Below are positions 1 to 9,300 of a stretch of 64,000 nucleotides of DNA, in pieces. Each line of letters starts with the position of its first letter. Position 1 is the stretch's first letter. Origin of the DNA: Desulfovibrio inopinatus DSM 10711 (lineage in GTDB: Bacteria; Desulfobacterota; Desulfovibrionia; Desulfovibrionales; Desulfovibrionaceae); contig NZ_AUBP01000002.1 in NCBI RefSeq assembly GCF_000429305.1, positions 434,001 to 498,000 on the forward strand. Direction: 5' to 3'. The notes under the pieces were generated by a model. The model was not told the DNA's origin, searched no databases, and worked only from the letters and a program-made list of their open reading frames with translations. A program made the position numbers and the translations under genes.

Positions 1-217
1 CTTGGTCCAGAATATCCGTAAAGAGCGGGCTGCTGAAGAAGGATCGAGTCTCATTCTTCGTGCGCAAAAGCAGGTAATTGAAATCACCGGTTTCAGAGCC
101 GGCATATGTTCCTTCGAGAAAAGACGTTTTGTCTTGGGCGAAACCGGGACAGGCAAAACATAACCAGAAGATACAGCATACGAGGAAGAATGGAGCACAT
201 CGAAGACGACTGTGCAT
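1..217 (-). CDS. Secreted protein of unknown function (5' part only)
   Basis: An open frame reads leftward from an ATG at 217 and leaves the window at base 1, so only about 72 N-terminal residues are visible. The start has a good ribosome binding site (TTGGAG, six bases before the ATG). Residues 1-25 form a signal peptide: a short basic start, a hydrophobic core rich in Leu, Cys and Phe, then a cleavage-like CPGFAQD. The mature part (LEGTYAGSETGDFNYLLLRT) is polar and I recognise no domain. It lies 31 bases downstream of the histidine kinase that ends at 249 and in the same direction, so the two are probably co-transcribed. It may be a secreted partner or target of that sensor, but that is only inferred from position. 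Confidence 0.6.
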   Translation of the reverse strand, partial: MHSRLRCAPFFLVCCIFWLCFACPGFAQDKTSFLEGTYAGSETGDFNYLLLRTKNETRSFFSSPLFTDILDQ

Positions 218-248
218 ATATTTCTCCAAGAGGTTTGAGAGCATTGTA

Positions 249-2600
249 TCAAACGGGCAATGAAAAGGTAAATGTACTGCCTTTGCCAAGAACAGACTCG
301 GCATGAATGTGACCTTTGTAATGTTCGATGATTTGCTTACAAATGGCCAGCCCGAGTCCTGTTCCTTTGGGGGTCTCCGGTGTGGTTTCTCCACGGCCGA
401 CTTGATAGAATTTGTCAAATATATTGACGAGGTCTTTGGCAGGGATACCAGGGCCTTCATCGGTCACACGAATTTCAACAGCATTGTTGTGTGTGCTGAC
501 ATCAATGATGATGCTTTTATCCGGTGGGGTAAATTTGGCTGCATTGCCAAGAAGGTTTGTTAAAACCTGCATGATACGGTCGGGATCGGCATGGAGAACA
601 GGGAGGTCTTCATGGATTTCCATATGAATTCGCGCGGCGGCCCCTTTGGGCATGAGACCTGATACAACCGCTGTGGCTTGCTGTATGAGTCGTGCGATGT
701 CGATTTTCTGGTCATGCCATTCCGCACTGCCCGACTCGATGCGTGTAAGATCAAGAAAGTCGTTGATGAGTCGTTTGAGGCGCTCGCCTTCTTCTTCAAT
801 GATGGCAAGGTTGGTAATGATGCGATCGCGTTTTTTGGCGAGTCGGCTGTCTTCTTCCACTAATCCGACAAACGATGATTTGAATTCTTTGCTGATGAGT
901 TTCGTGAAGCCGATGATAGAGGTCAGTGGCGTGCGGATATCATGTGATACCGTAGACATAAACGACGACTTGAGTTCATCGAGTTCCAGGAGTTTACGGT
1001 TGGCGATTTCGAGTTCGCTTGCCTTTTGATCCAGAGTTTTCGTACGTTCAAAAACAAGATTTTCCAGTGTCTTGTTGATTTCGGCAAGTTTGACTTCGAT
1101 AAGCTTGCGTTCCGTAATATCTCGTACAACGAGTACACCTGCTTTGATGCCATGAAAATCCATCTGCTTGATACGCATTTCGACGGGGAATGTTGATCCT
1201 TCTTTACGCATCGCTAAGACATCGAAAGGCGTCGTGTCGTCTTCCCGGAGGTGGCGGCGAAATTCTCGGCGAGACTCCGGCGCGATGAGCATTTCAACGG
1301 AGTCGATTTTTTTGGATTCAGCGAGACTATACCCAAACATGGGATAAAATTGATTGTTCACTTGGTGGATAATACCTTCGTCCTGGATGATAATTGCTTC
1401 CCAGGCTGCGTCAGCAAGCTGTTTGAACCGTTCTTCGGTTGATGACATCGCTTGGGCTGCTATCCGTCGAGTTTTGATATTGTAGTGTAAAAGCAAAGAC
1501 ACTGCGATAATACAGAGTGACACGATGATAAGAATAATTCCGGTCGAACGATCGATAGTAAAAAACGGAGTAGGAGCATTGAGTAATATATAGGAGGAGG
1601 GCAGGCGATTTAAAGGGATATTGTAACGCTGGAGTTCAATATAGTCGAAAATATTGGCATTGGGGCTTTCTTGGAATGGGATGTGGTCGGCACTTTCACC
1701 GTTGAGAATCATAATGGCAAGGTTGGCAGCGGCAGCTCCTTGGTGTTTACCACTGACAAGGTTGCCACCCACAACACCCGGCTTCATGGCAAAATCCCAG
1801 GCGGTGTATATAGGCCTGTTTGTTGCTTGAGTGATGAGGTTGATACCTTGATCCACAGTGAAAATATGACCGTCAGTGGATCGAGAAAGCCCCAGATTGA
1901 GCACGACAGACGTCGAATCAAGCTTGTTTAACTGGGCTTGGATTTCATCAACTGGAAGTTCACTCAAATCGAGTGCAGAGAGTTCGTCGACATGCTGTAT
2001 AGCTTCTCGGAACAGTTTGAGGTTAATACGACCGCTTTCTGACATACCGGCAATTACAGCCACCGTCGTGACATCAGGCTGAAGCTGCTTGATGAGGTTT
2101 AACGTCGATTCAATCTCGATCTTCTCAGCAACTCCCGTGATGTTCTTACTTTTACGTAAGCGTGCGTTGTCAAGATTGTTGATACCACAGAACACCACAG
2201 GCGTTTTGGGAAACAGTTCATCCCGGTAACGAAGAATAAATTCAAGCGCGTTGTCGTCCGTTGTTATAATAAGGTCGAAGTGGGTATTGCGATAAATATC
2301 GGCGTAGAGCACTCGGAGGTGGGGGAAAATGAGTTCTGTAGGATGTCGTTTTGTATTCATATACTCGACAACGATGTTATCGAGTGGAGCTTTATCGGCA
2401 AAGGTTGAATAGATACCTTCTGTGAGCGAATCGGTCCACGTGTAGCCGTAGTGATATGAGTGCAGAACAAGCACATGGGCAGCTGTTCTGGCACGAGCTT
2501 CTCCCGATAAACTCGCAACGATGAAAATACATACCATCACACAGAGTGACAATCGGAGAATCCTTGGGAGAATCTGATATGCTTTCACTCTGGAATCCAC
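249..2600 (-). CDS. Sensor histidine kinase with ABC-type periplasmic sensor, PAS, HisKA and HATPase
   Basis: A 783-residue membrane kinase. Residues 10-38 are a signal or anchor segment. Residues 40-345 resemble the ABC_sub_bind family (for example VLVLHSYHYGYTWTDSL and FDLIITTDDNALEFI), a periplasmic ligand-binding fold. A transmembrane helix spans about 353-371. A PAS domain covers about 385-500 and a coiled coil about 500-540. HisKA has its phospho-accepting His at 553 (STVSHDIRTPLTS). The HATPase domain shows the N box (NLLGNAAKF, 682-690), G1 (DEGPGIP, about 714) and G2 (GTGLGL, about 746). It is a canonical kinase with no receiver, so a separate response regulator is expected; none is adjacent. 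The start is GTG with a weak Shine-Dalgarno. The ligand cannot be told from sequence; this sensor class often binds small organic solutes. Confidence 0.9.
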   Translation of the reverse strand: MDSRVKAYQILPRILRLSLCVMVCIFIVASLSGEARARTAAHVLVLHSYHYGYTWTDSLTEGIYSTFADKAPLDNIVVEYMNTKRHPTELIFPHLRVLYADIYRNTHFDLIITTDDNALEFILRYRDELFPKTPVVFCGINNLDNARLRKSKNITGVAEKIEIESTLNLIKQLQPDVTTVAVIAGMSESGRINLKLFREAIQHVDELSALDLSELPVDEIQAQLNKLDSTSVVLNLGLSRSTDGHIFTVDQGINLITQATNRPIYTAWDFAMKPGVVGGNLVSGKHQGAAAANLAIMILNGESADHIPFQESPNANIFDYIELQRYNIPLNRLPSSYILLNAPTPFFTIDRSTGIILIIVSLCIIAVSLLLHYNIKTRRIAAQAMSSTEERFKQLADAAWEAIIIQDEGIIHQVNNQFYPMFGYSLAESKKIDSVEMLIAPESRREFRRHLREDDTTPFDVLAMRKEGSTFPVEMRIKQMDFHGIKAGVLVVRDITERKLIEVKLAEINKTLENLVFERTKTLDQKASELEIANRKLLELDELKSSFMSTVSHDIRTPLTSIIGFTKLISKEFKSSFVGLVEEDSRLAKKRDRIITNLAIIEEEGERLKRLINDFLDLTRIESGSAEWHDQKIDIARLIQQATAVVSGLMPKGAAARIHMEIHEDLPVLHADPDRIMQVLTNLLGNAAKFTPPDKSIIIDVSTHNNAVEIRVTDEGPGIPAKDLVNIFDKFYQVGRGETTPETPKGTGLGLAICKQIIEHYKGHIHAESVLGKGSTFTFSLPV

Positions 2601-2860
2601 ATTTAATAACCTACGGTGAAAGATGACCTCATGTCATATTATTGATTATTCCATTAAAGGAATCTCCGTCAAGAACAGTTCATGATCTTTTGCAGAATGA
2701 AACGTTGACATTCTCCACAGAAAATCGTGCGGTTGAAATTTTCAAGAATAAAACACTGCTAACGATGTGTTCGTGGATATGATCGAATTTATTGATCCAT
2801 CCGTATTTTCTTTGTATGGATGATATAACACATTGTGTGTTGACATGCATATAGTAACAT
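2601..2860. other. AT-rich divergent intergenic region
   Basis: This gap separates two divergent sensor kinases and must hold both promoters. It is strongly AT-rich. A loose inverted pair ATCCAT/ATGGAT lies near 2795-2820, just upstream of the rightward gene. I could not find a well-spaced -35/-10 pair on either strand and see no gene. Confidence 0.4.
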
Positions 2861-4699
2861 GTGAAGCCAAGAACCATTATGCTTCAATCTCGTACAGCAT
2901 GGAATCATCCTCTTAAACGCCAAATCATAATTGGTGGAATCTTTTTTGTCACACTTGTTTTAGCAAGTCTATACGGCTTTCTCTTATTTCATTGTCTCGC
3001 TGAAATGTTTAGTGTCGTTATTGCGTGCGGGGTGTTTTTTGTCGCCTGGAATACACGACATTATCTGGAAGACCACTCTCTTGCCTTGGCGGGTTGTATT
3101 TTTCTCGCCGTTGCGGGCTTCGATTTTCTTCATCTTCTTGCCTATGAAGGCATGCAGATTTTTCCTGGGTACAACGCTGACTTGCCAACACAACTTTGGA
3201 TTGTCGGCCGGTATTTCGAAGTCAGCGCATTGTTGAGTATCGCGTTTCTTGCAGGAAAAAAAATTCATCTTGGAGTTTGGTATTCTCTTCTTTCGGGATT
3301 GTTTTTCCTCTGTGTTATTGCGATTTTCACAGGGGTGTTTCCCGCGTGCTATATTAATGGGCAGGGCCTGACTTCGTTCAAGATTGGCAGTGAATATTTT
3401 GTGATGGGAGGATGTATCCTCGCTACGTATCTTTTCTTTGTTCGGCGATCCCGATTCGATTCTGATGTCATCCGATACTATATTGCATCTGCTTTGCTCA
3501 CGTTTGCGGCGGAGTTTGCGTTTACCGTGTACATAAATATTTATGGCCTCACCAATATTGTTGGTCATTTTTTCAAGGTTGGCGCATATTATTTTTTTTA
3601 TCGCGCTGCTATTGAGACCGGTTTATCCCAACCTTTTGCGCTTATTTTCAAAGATCTCAAGATGCGTGAGGACGAGCTGGCACAAGAACGCGAGCTCCTT
3701 ATTACTTTGGTTAATGCCACTGAGGATCTCGTCGTGTTGCTCAAGCCTGACGGAACTCTTGTTGCAGCCAACCAAGCGCTTCAAAAGCATTTTGATCTTT
3801 CAGAGCAGGGTATCACCGTGCAGAATTTTTTCTCTCTTGCTCCGCAGGGAATGCAAGACGGTCGGAAGTCGGCTATCGCAACATGCTTAAAAACAGGCCA
3901 GCCTGTACAAATTGAAGAGCCAGGTCCGGATAGCATCTATTATACAAGCTACTATCCGGTGTATGCCGAAAATGGAAACATTCGCCTCATTGCTGTTTTT
4001 TCTCGCGATATTACGGAAATGAAACGATTAGATGCCCTTCGAGAAGATGTGGATCGGATTATGCGTCATGATCTGAAAAATCCACTCAATGTCATTATCG
4101 GATTCCCGCGTCTGCTTGAGGAAGAAGGAGATTTGAATGACCTCCAACTTGAGTATCTTAAGCATATTCGGGAGGCTGGTCTTCACATGCTTGAGCAAAT
4201 CAATCAATCATTGAGTTTATATCGTATCGAACGTGGTACGTATGATTTTCAGCCTTCAACTGTCGATCTTGGGGCTCTTCTGCAACGTGTCTGTGGCGAC
4301 ATGATGAGCAAGGCCAAGGCTGCCCAGGTTCATCTCTACGTAGATGTATGCGAGTCTTCGCCCCTCGCCTTGGCGGATGAAAATTTATCATATTCCATGT
4401 TTGCGAATCTCATCGACAACGCCATCGATGGGTCCAATTCATCGGATGGTGTTTTCATCACCATGCCGTGTCCAAGGGGCGATATGATTGATGTGGCTAT
4501 TCACAACGCCTTACCTATTCCCGCGGAAATCCTTGATCGTTTCTTTGAGAAATACGTGACCAAAGGAAAAAGGAACGGGACGGGACTTGGTGCTTATTCG
4601 GCGCGTCTTCTCGCACTCGCTCAGAACGGCGATATTGTTATGGACAGTGATGAGCATTCAGGAACAACCATAACGGTGCGTTTACCTGCGGCGTCGTAA
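2861..4699 (+). CDS. MASE3-PAS histidine kinase
   Basis: A 612-residue kinase. Residues 20-250 hold about eight hydrophobic helices with MASE3 features (FHCLAEMFSVVIA, FDFLHLLAYEGMQIF, TQLWIVGRYFE), a membrane sensor of unknown signal. A PAS domain follows at about 275-388. HisKA carries the phospho-accepting His at 403 (IMRHDLKNPLNVIIGF), the HPK variant with Asp-Leu-Lys after His. The ATPase has an N box (NLIDNAI, about 516-522) and a G2 box (GTGLGAYS, about 573). The usual G1 motif DxGxG is replaced by HNALPIP near 548, so the nucleotide lid is atypical. The annotated start is GTG at 2861; an ATG at 2879 is an alternative, and neither has a strong ribosome site. It stands alone and ends before a strong terminator at 4752. 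Confidence 0.88.
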   Translation: MKPRTIMLQSRTAWNHPLKRQIIIGGIFFVTLVLASLYGFLLFHCLAEMFSVVIACGVFFVAWNTRHYLEDHSLALAGCIFLAVAGFDFLHLLAYEGMQIFPGYNADLPTQLWIVGRYFEVSALLSIAFLAGKKIHLGVWYSLLSGLFFLCVIAIFTGVFPACYINGQGLTSFKIGSEYFVMGGCILATYLFFVRRSRFDSDVIRYYIASALLTFAAEFAFTVYINIYGLTNIVGHFFKVGAYYFFYRAAIETGLSQPFALIFKDLKMREDELAQERELLITLVNATEDLVVLLKPDGTLVAANQALQKHFDLSEQGITVQNFFSLAPQGMQDGRKSAIATCLKTGQPVQIEEPGPDSIYYTSYYPVYAENGNIRLIAVFSRDITEMKRLDALREDVDRIMRHDLKNPLNVIIGFPRLLEEEGDLNDLQLEYLKHIREAGLHMLEQINQSLSLYRIERGTYDFQPSTVDLGALLQRVCGDMMSKAKAAQVHLYVDVCESSPLALADENLSYSMFANLIDNAIDGSNSSDGVFITMPCPRGDMIDVAIHNALPIPAEILDRFFEKYVTKGKRNGTGLGAYSARLLALAQNGDIVMDSDEHSGTTITVRLPAAS

Positions 4700-4751
4700 G
4701 GCAAGACAACACGGTCGTCACGGAATCCGGGAAGCGGTTGTCCGTTTGCAG

Positions 4752-4786
4752 AGAAGGGGCATGGGGAAACATCTCATGCCCCTTCT
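4752..4786. terminator. Bidirectional intrinsic terminator
   Basis: A perfect 12-bp stem (AGAAGGGGCATG with CATGCCCCTTCT) and an 11-base loop sit between two convergent genes. T-rich sequence follows on the plus side, and the structure lies within 5 bases of the stop of the minus-strand gene. Confidence 0.8.
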
Positions 4787-4790
4787 TGCT

Positions 4791-6734
4791 TTATGGATTT
4801 TTTAAAACCATATCGATGCCAAGTTCGATAGGTGCCAGGGACACCGGGTCAATGACGTCCATACTGGCAAACTTGCCGTTAACATGGATAAATACCAGGG
4901 CATGTTGTGAGGAAAAACGTTTCAGCTCTCCGGATTCGGGAAAACCTCTATTCCAGGGTGTCGATTCCATTCCATAGGCAGGCGCGCCGAGGGCGCCGTT
5001 GCAGATTTCCCACAGTGGCCGGCTAATGCTGACAGGATCTTGCGGAACGTATTTTTCCGGATTGTACAGCGTCATTCCGGGAGCGATGCGGGTTCGATAG
5101 TATACATGCTCGTCACCGACGAGCAGTGCTCGGACTTTGGTGTTTTTAAGAAGTTGCCGAAGATAGGCGTCACGTCGGTCGATAAAGCCGGTAATACGGT
5201 CTTCGGGGATGCCTTGTATCACCGGTTTGATGGAGTTATCGCCGCCGGCCCACATGCTTTTGGCTCCCGTATAATGAGCGCTATTGGGAAACATCGGGGT
5301 GTGTTGCGTGACAAAAATATGGTCGACGCGACTGTCATTCTGATAGGTCTCAAGCATATCTGTTATCCACTTGAGCTGGTTGTCCATAATATATCCCCAG
5401 ACATTGCCGCCAATGATTTTATTGGCTGGCATGGATGCCGCCATGAAGTATTGGGAGTTCACCATAATGACGGCCACATTGCCGTAAACGAACGAGTACG
5501 CCGTTTCGCCATAGTCTGGAAAATCTCCCGGTGTCTCCGGGCGAGGGTCGAGCGCACTGCCGTCTTCACTGAGCGGACCATTGCGCGGATTGACGAAGAT
5601 TTTAGAGAACACGGCTTCGCTTGAGTCCGTGTTGAATGGAAAGCGATCGCAGGACAGTCCATATTTGGAGCCATCGTCGAATGTCATACTGATGGTTTCA
5701 TGATTCCCGACGCCAAGAAACAGCGGAAGCGAGCCGGCAAAGGGAAAAAGGGCCGATTTGAAGTTGGCGTACATACGTTCTTGATCTGGGACATTCGACG
5801 CATAACCGTTCATCGTATCGCCCGTGAAGAGAAAAAAACGAGCTTGCTTCGCAGTGGCAAGAGCCATGGCGCGCGACATGACGTACTGATTGACTCCCCC
5901 CATGTTTCGTTCTCCAGAGGATATATTCCCCCGACAGTCTGAACCAAACGCAAAGGTAAAGGGAGCGCGAGAACCCGGCGTGGGAGCAGTCATCAATGTT
6001 CCATAAAAAACATCGGTTCCGGCCTCGACACGGTATTGATAAAAAATTTCCGGTTCAAGCCCGTCAATCCGAAGGGCATGTTCCGTCCCTGGGGTGGATT
6101 CGGCAATGATTTTGTCTTGAATGTGAACCTTTGCAGCTATCGAATTGTTGGTAGTAAACGCAATGATGACATGCGTGGACGTTAGATCGGCTAACATCGG
6201 GCCTTCCACAATGGAGTCTGCGACGGTGAAAGGACCGTTTCCTCGAAAATGCAAGCGGCTTTCAAAAAGAATATGACCTGTTTCGTCTGCGACTCGATAA
6301 TAGAGATGCCCCCGAGCCCGTTGTTGCCAGGAGGTACAGTCTTTTTTCCCGGCGAGCGTTTTCATCTTCACAACCGCACGCCCTTCATGAATGGGAACTG
6401 CATCTTGAAAAATGGGTTGAGGAAATGCTCCCATGTCTGGGCTCCATAAGCCGTAATAGAGCGTTCCGTCTTCAAGCTTGAGACCATGTTCCGGATCCTC
6501 GAAGGAGAACACAAATCCCTCTTTGTCTCCCTTGGGATGGCCACGCAATTCCATAATTGTTTGCGAGGGGTGATTGTGGAGAACCGGCAAGAGATGGCCG
6601 TTGTCTTCTCCAAATAATTGACCGTCATGCTCTTCGATATGGCTGTAAACAGCTGGGATTTCAGCAGCAAAGGGACATGTCGGTAAGAGTGCGCACAAGA
6701 TCGCGGTGAGCCAGAATACCTGAGAGCGTCCCAT
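4791..6734 (-). CDS. Secreted calcineurin-like metallophosphoesterase
   Basis: A 647-residue exported protein. I start it at the ATG at 6734 because GAGGAGG lies just upstream and a signal peptide follows (WLTAILCALLPTCPFAAE). Residues up to about 270 form beta-rich modules; around 190-260 they resemble the fibronectin-like N-terminal domain of purple acid phosphatases (FYQYRVEAGTDVFYGTLMTAP). The catalytic domain then shows metallophosphoesterase motifs in order: FGSDCRG, TGDTMNG, GVGNHET, VTQHTPMFP and LVGDEHVYY. The last block has GDEH where GHxH is usual. The protein probably hydrolyses phosphomonoesters or diesters in the periplasm or outside the cell. It is transcribed alone and shares a terminator with the kinase to its left. 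The substrate is unknown. Confidence 0.85.
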   Translation of the reverse strand: MGRSQVFWLTAILCALLPTCPFAAEIPAVYSHIEEHDGQLFGEDNGHLLPVLHNHPSQTIMELRGHPKGDKEGFVFSFEDPEHGLKLEDGTLYYGLWSPDMGAFPQPIFQDAVPIHEGRAVVKMKTLAGKKDCTSWQQRARGHLYYRVADETGHILFESRLHFRGNGPFTVADSIVEGPMLADLTSTHVIIAFTTNNSIAAKVHIQDKIIAESTPGTEHALRIDGLEPEIFYQYRVEAGTDVFYGTLMTAPTPGSRAPFTFAFGSDCRGNISSGERNMGGVNQYVMSRAMALATAKQARFFLFTGDTMNGYASNVPDQERMYANFKSALFPFAGSLPLFLGVGNHETISMTFDDGSKYGLSCDRFPFNTDSSEAVFSKIFVNPRNGPLSEDGSALDPRPETPGDFPDYGETAYSFVYGNVAVIMVNSQYFMAASMPANKIIGGNVWGYIMDNQLKWITDMLETYQNDSRVDHIFVTQHTPMFPNSAHYTGAKSMWAGGDNSIKPVIQGIPEDRITGFIDRRDAYLRQLLKNTKVRALLVGDEHVYYRTRIAPGMTLYNPEKYVPQDPVSISRPLWEICNGALGAPAYGMESTPWNRGFPESGELKRFSSQHALVFIHVNGKFASMDVIDPVSLAPIELGIDMVLKNP

Positions 6735-7045
6735 GGAGGCCTCCTCAATCAGTTTTGTGTGGTGTGCGGTGAAGATGGATTTCTTTTTCAGGAACATAGC
6801 AAAGCAAAAACATCTTGTCGCGAATTCTCACACAGAACCTTGTACGCATGGTTTCTTGGACCCTGTATTGTTCTGTGTCTCTTTTCCCGATGCACTCGGG
6901 AGTATTTCCCAAGCTTTTCAATAAAAATCCTCTGCAAAATGAATAGGATCCCTCATCGACGTCTTCCCCTTTCAGGCTTATCTCATAACCATAGAAAAAG
7001 CGAAACGAACGCTGTGAGAGCGTTTTTTAACAAAGGATATCTGCC
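6735..7045. other. Divergent intergenic region upstream of the Tad-like locus
   Basis: This 311-base gap holds the promoters of the phosphoesterase (leftward) and of the pseudopilin locus (rightward). A short stem-loop (TCCCGA/TCGGGA) lies at 6885-6901. I see no convincing open frame and no well-spaced promoter that I would call. Confidence 0.4.
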
Positions 7046-7447
7046 ATGAAACACGAAAAGAAAAGCATACGAAGTCAGCTCGGTCACTCAGCCCTGGAGT
7101 TTGCCTTGATCGTTCCCATCTTCGTGATGTCGTTGTTTTCGGTGGTGGAGCTTGGCCGGTATTTCTGGATACAGCATGCCATTTCCTCCGCCGCCATCGA
7201 AGGAGCCAGATTGGCGATTCTCAATGGTCCTACGGATGCTGAGGTCGTCAATTATGTTCAAGACCTGCTCACCGATTCCGGCGTACCAGGGGCGCCACAA
7301 GTCACGATTTCGCCCCGTACTCCTTCGCAGGATGTGACGGTGACGGTGCAGACACCATTTCAATTCATGATTATGCCCGGTTTCGTCGAAGGTCTTGTTC
7401 AACCCAACCCGCTTTCTCATGCGGCCGTCATGAGGCATGAGCCATGA
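7046..7447 (+). CDS. TadE-like pseudopilin
   Basis: A 133-residue protein of the TadE family. Near the N-terminus it has the signature of these minor pseudopilins: a short charged leader, then ALEFALIVPIFVMSLFSVVELGRYFW, with Glu in the hydrophobic helix and the follow-on AISSAAIEGARLAI. The remainder is a small beta-rich extracytoplasmic domain. TadE-like proteins are processed by a prepilin peptidase and assist assembly of Flp/Tad pili or export. The start is preceded by AAAGGA. Its stop overlaps the next gene by four bases (ATGA), so translation is coupled. No prepilin peptidase, Flp major pilin, secretin or TadA ATPase occurs in this window, so it depends on a machine encoded elsewhere or has another role. 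Confidence 0.82.
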   Translation: MKHEKKSIRSQLGHSALEFALIVPIFVMSLFSVVELGRYFWIQHAISSAAIEGARLAILNGPTDAEVVNYVQDLLTDSGVPGAPQVTISPRTPSQDVTVTVQTPFQFMIMPGFVEGLVQPNPLSHAAVMRHEP

Positions 7448-7851
7448 ACACGACACAACGACGCAAAGCAAAACACATGGCTGGGGTTGTCTCTGTTGAG
7501 CTTGCCTTGGTCATGACGTTCTTACTGATGCCGCTTTTTATTGGTGTACTCGATTTTGGTCAGATCATGCATGCACAGTATGTGATTACCAGAGCTGCTC
7601 GAGAAGGCGCCGTCACGGCTTCGACGAATGGAAACGTCGATTTGACAGTGCGCAATTATATTGCTGCATCCAATCTCAATCCTGGACAGGCTCAGGTTTC
7701 GGGGAGTTTTTTAAGCGGTACGGTAATGCCGGGGAATCCTGTCAGTGTCACCGTGACGTTTGACATGACGGGGTACATGATTCTTCCTTGGAAAGACATT
7801 GTTCCGGCTTTGTCCACTTTGTCTGCCACGGCAGAAGCCAGACAACGCTAA
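7444..7851 (+). CDS. TadE-like pseudopilin
   Basis: A 135-residue second TadE-family protein. The helix VSVELALVMTFLLMPLFIGVLDFG carries the conserved Glu and is followed by AREGAVTAS, as in its neighbour. It overlaps the upstream gene by four bases and is 17 bases from the next one, so the first three genes of the locus form one operon. The pair differs enough in the C-terminal domain (GTVMPGNPVSVTVTFDM) to be two distinct minor pseudopilins (TadE/TadF type) rather than a fresh duplicate. Family function: pilus assembly or surface display through a Tad apparatus. Confidence 0.82.
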   Translation: MNTTQRRKAKHMAGVVSVELALVMTFLLMPLFIGVLDFGQIMHAQYVITRAAREGAVTASTNGNVDLTVRNYIAASNLNPGQAQVSGSFLSGTVMPGNPVSVTVTFDMTGYMILPWKDIVPALSTLSATAEARQR

Positions 7852-7868
7852 ACCCCAAGGAGTCAGTC

Positions 7869-9059
7869 ATGAACACGATACGAAATGATATGCGGCAGAG
7901 GGAACACGGAATGGTCGCCGTCATGGCAGCGTTGTCCCTGGTCATTTTGGCTGGGGTCTCTGCCTTTGCAGTGGACTATGGACTATTACAATACAAGAAA
8001 AGCGAGCTGCAAACGGCTGCCGATACGGCGTCTTTAGCAGGGGCACAGGCACTGGTATCGAGCGGGACCGATTTGGATATTGTCCGTGCAACAGCATTGG
8101 AATATGCCAAACGCAATCTTCAGGACATGGATTTTCCGGATCAGGCTGTGACGACTGGAGATATCAGTTTCTACAAAGACGGTGTCCAATCTTTGGATAA
8201 GCCGAATCAGGTGGAAGTTGTTGTGGGGCTGGAAGCTTCGCGTGGCAATCCATATGAATTGATCCTGGGTAAGGTGGTTGGAAAAAATCAGGCCGATGTG
8301 CGAGCCGCAGCCCGTTCGGAAACATTTTGTTCCAACGGTTCCCAATGCCTCAAACCGTTTTCTCCGCCTGCCAAGTTCACCTGGGATGACAATGCCGATA
8401 CAGACAAGAAATATGCGGGCAACGGGATGTTTGACCCGGAATCGGCTCCAGAAGTCGCGTCCGTGGTCGTTCAAGGATACCAAGAAGCCGACATTGGGAC
8501 GCTTGTTCATCTGAAGCTTGCGTCGGTCAAGGATGCCATTGTTCCAAGCAATTATTATGCTATTGACTATCCGGCCTTAAACAAAGGAAACCCGGTTTCC
8601 GGGGCTGATATGTACCGCACCAATATCGCCGGATGTGACGGGTCCAACCGGACTGTTGTTGAAGAGAACGATGAGATTGTTGTGGAGCCTGGGAACATGG
8701 TCGGTCCGACAGAACAAGGCGTATCCGATCTTATTGCATTGGACCCGGGTGCATATTGGGATCTCGCGACACAATCCATTAAAGGAAGCGCCTATCCTGA
8801 TCCCATATCTAGTCCGCGTGTTGCCATTATCCCGTTTTTTGATCCGTCCAATCCTCCGAATTCCGGTCGAAATAGTATCTTTGTCTATCAACTTGGTGCC
8901 GTGTTTGTAGAAGGAACGGGACAACAAGGTGAAGTTATCGGCCGATTTGTCAAGGGATTAGCCGTATCTCCTCGACGCGATGCGAATGTTAATGATTGTC
9001 TGTTAGCCGGTGTCAGCTTGTCCCTCGATTCCAAAAGAGGAGCAAAATTGACTCCGTAG
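7869..9059 (+). CDS. TadG-like (Flp pilus assembly) protein, first of two paralogues
   Basis: A 396-residue protein. The ATG at 7869 has AAGGAG upstream and gives a classic TadG-like N-terminus: MVAVMAALSLVILAGVSAFA followed by VDYG and KKSELQTAADTASLAGA. That helix-plus-Ala-rich block is the hallmark of the TadE/G-like family. After about residue 150 comes a long exported domain with a distinctive block (CLKPFSPPAKFTWDD, NGMFDPES, VQGY, IDYPALN, MYRTNI, EPGNMVGPT, DPGAYWD, PFFDP), which recurs almost unchanged in the next gene. I recognise no von Willebrand domain, which many TadG proteins have. It is co-transcribed with the two pseudopilins, and a strong terminator follows. Confidence 0.8.
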   Translation: MNTIRNDMRQREHGMVAVMAALSLVILAGVSAFAVDYGLLQYKKSELQTAADTASLAGAQALVSSGTDLDIVRATALEYAKRNLQDMDFPDQAVTTGDISFYKDGVQSLDKPNQVEVVVGLEASRGNPYELILGKVVGKNQADVRAAARSETFCSNGSQCLKPFSPPAKFTWDDNADTDKKYAGNGMFDPESAPEVASVVVQGYQEADIGTLVHLKLASVKDAIVPSNYYAIDYPALNKGNPVSGADMYRTNIAGCDGSNRTVVEENDEIVVEPGNMVGPTEQGVSDLIALDPGAYWDLATQSIKGSAYPDPISSPRVAIIPFFDPSNPPNSGRNSIFVYQLGAVFVEGTGQQGEVIGRFVKGLAVSPRRDANVNDCLLAGVSLSLDSKRGAKLTP

Positions 9060-9083
9060 AATTGTTACCCGTACCCCCCTTTG

Positions 9084-9128
9084 AAAGCGGATCGATTGAT
9101 GAAATATCGCAATCGATCCGCTTTTTTT
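9084..9128 (+). terminator. Intrinsic terminator
   Basis: A 15-bp stem (arms 9084-9098 and 9110-9124, core GCGGATCGATTG/CAATCGATCCGC) is followed directly by a run of T residues. It ends the first Tad-like operon and makes the second paralogue a separate transcript. Confidence 0.9.
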
Positions 9129-9300
9129 CCAATTCTTATGGGCATTCATTGTGGCTGTATCCATAATACATGGTGTGCGCTATTCAGAAATCATTGCTAT
9201 TGGGTGATTTTCCCGGTTGAATCGGGTGTGGCATGGTCATTGCTGTGTATTCTCCATGGTGTATTTTGTGGACCACTCACGAAGCATCTTGGAGGACACT

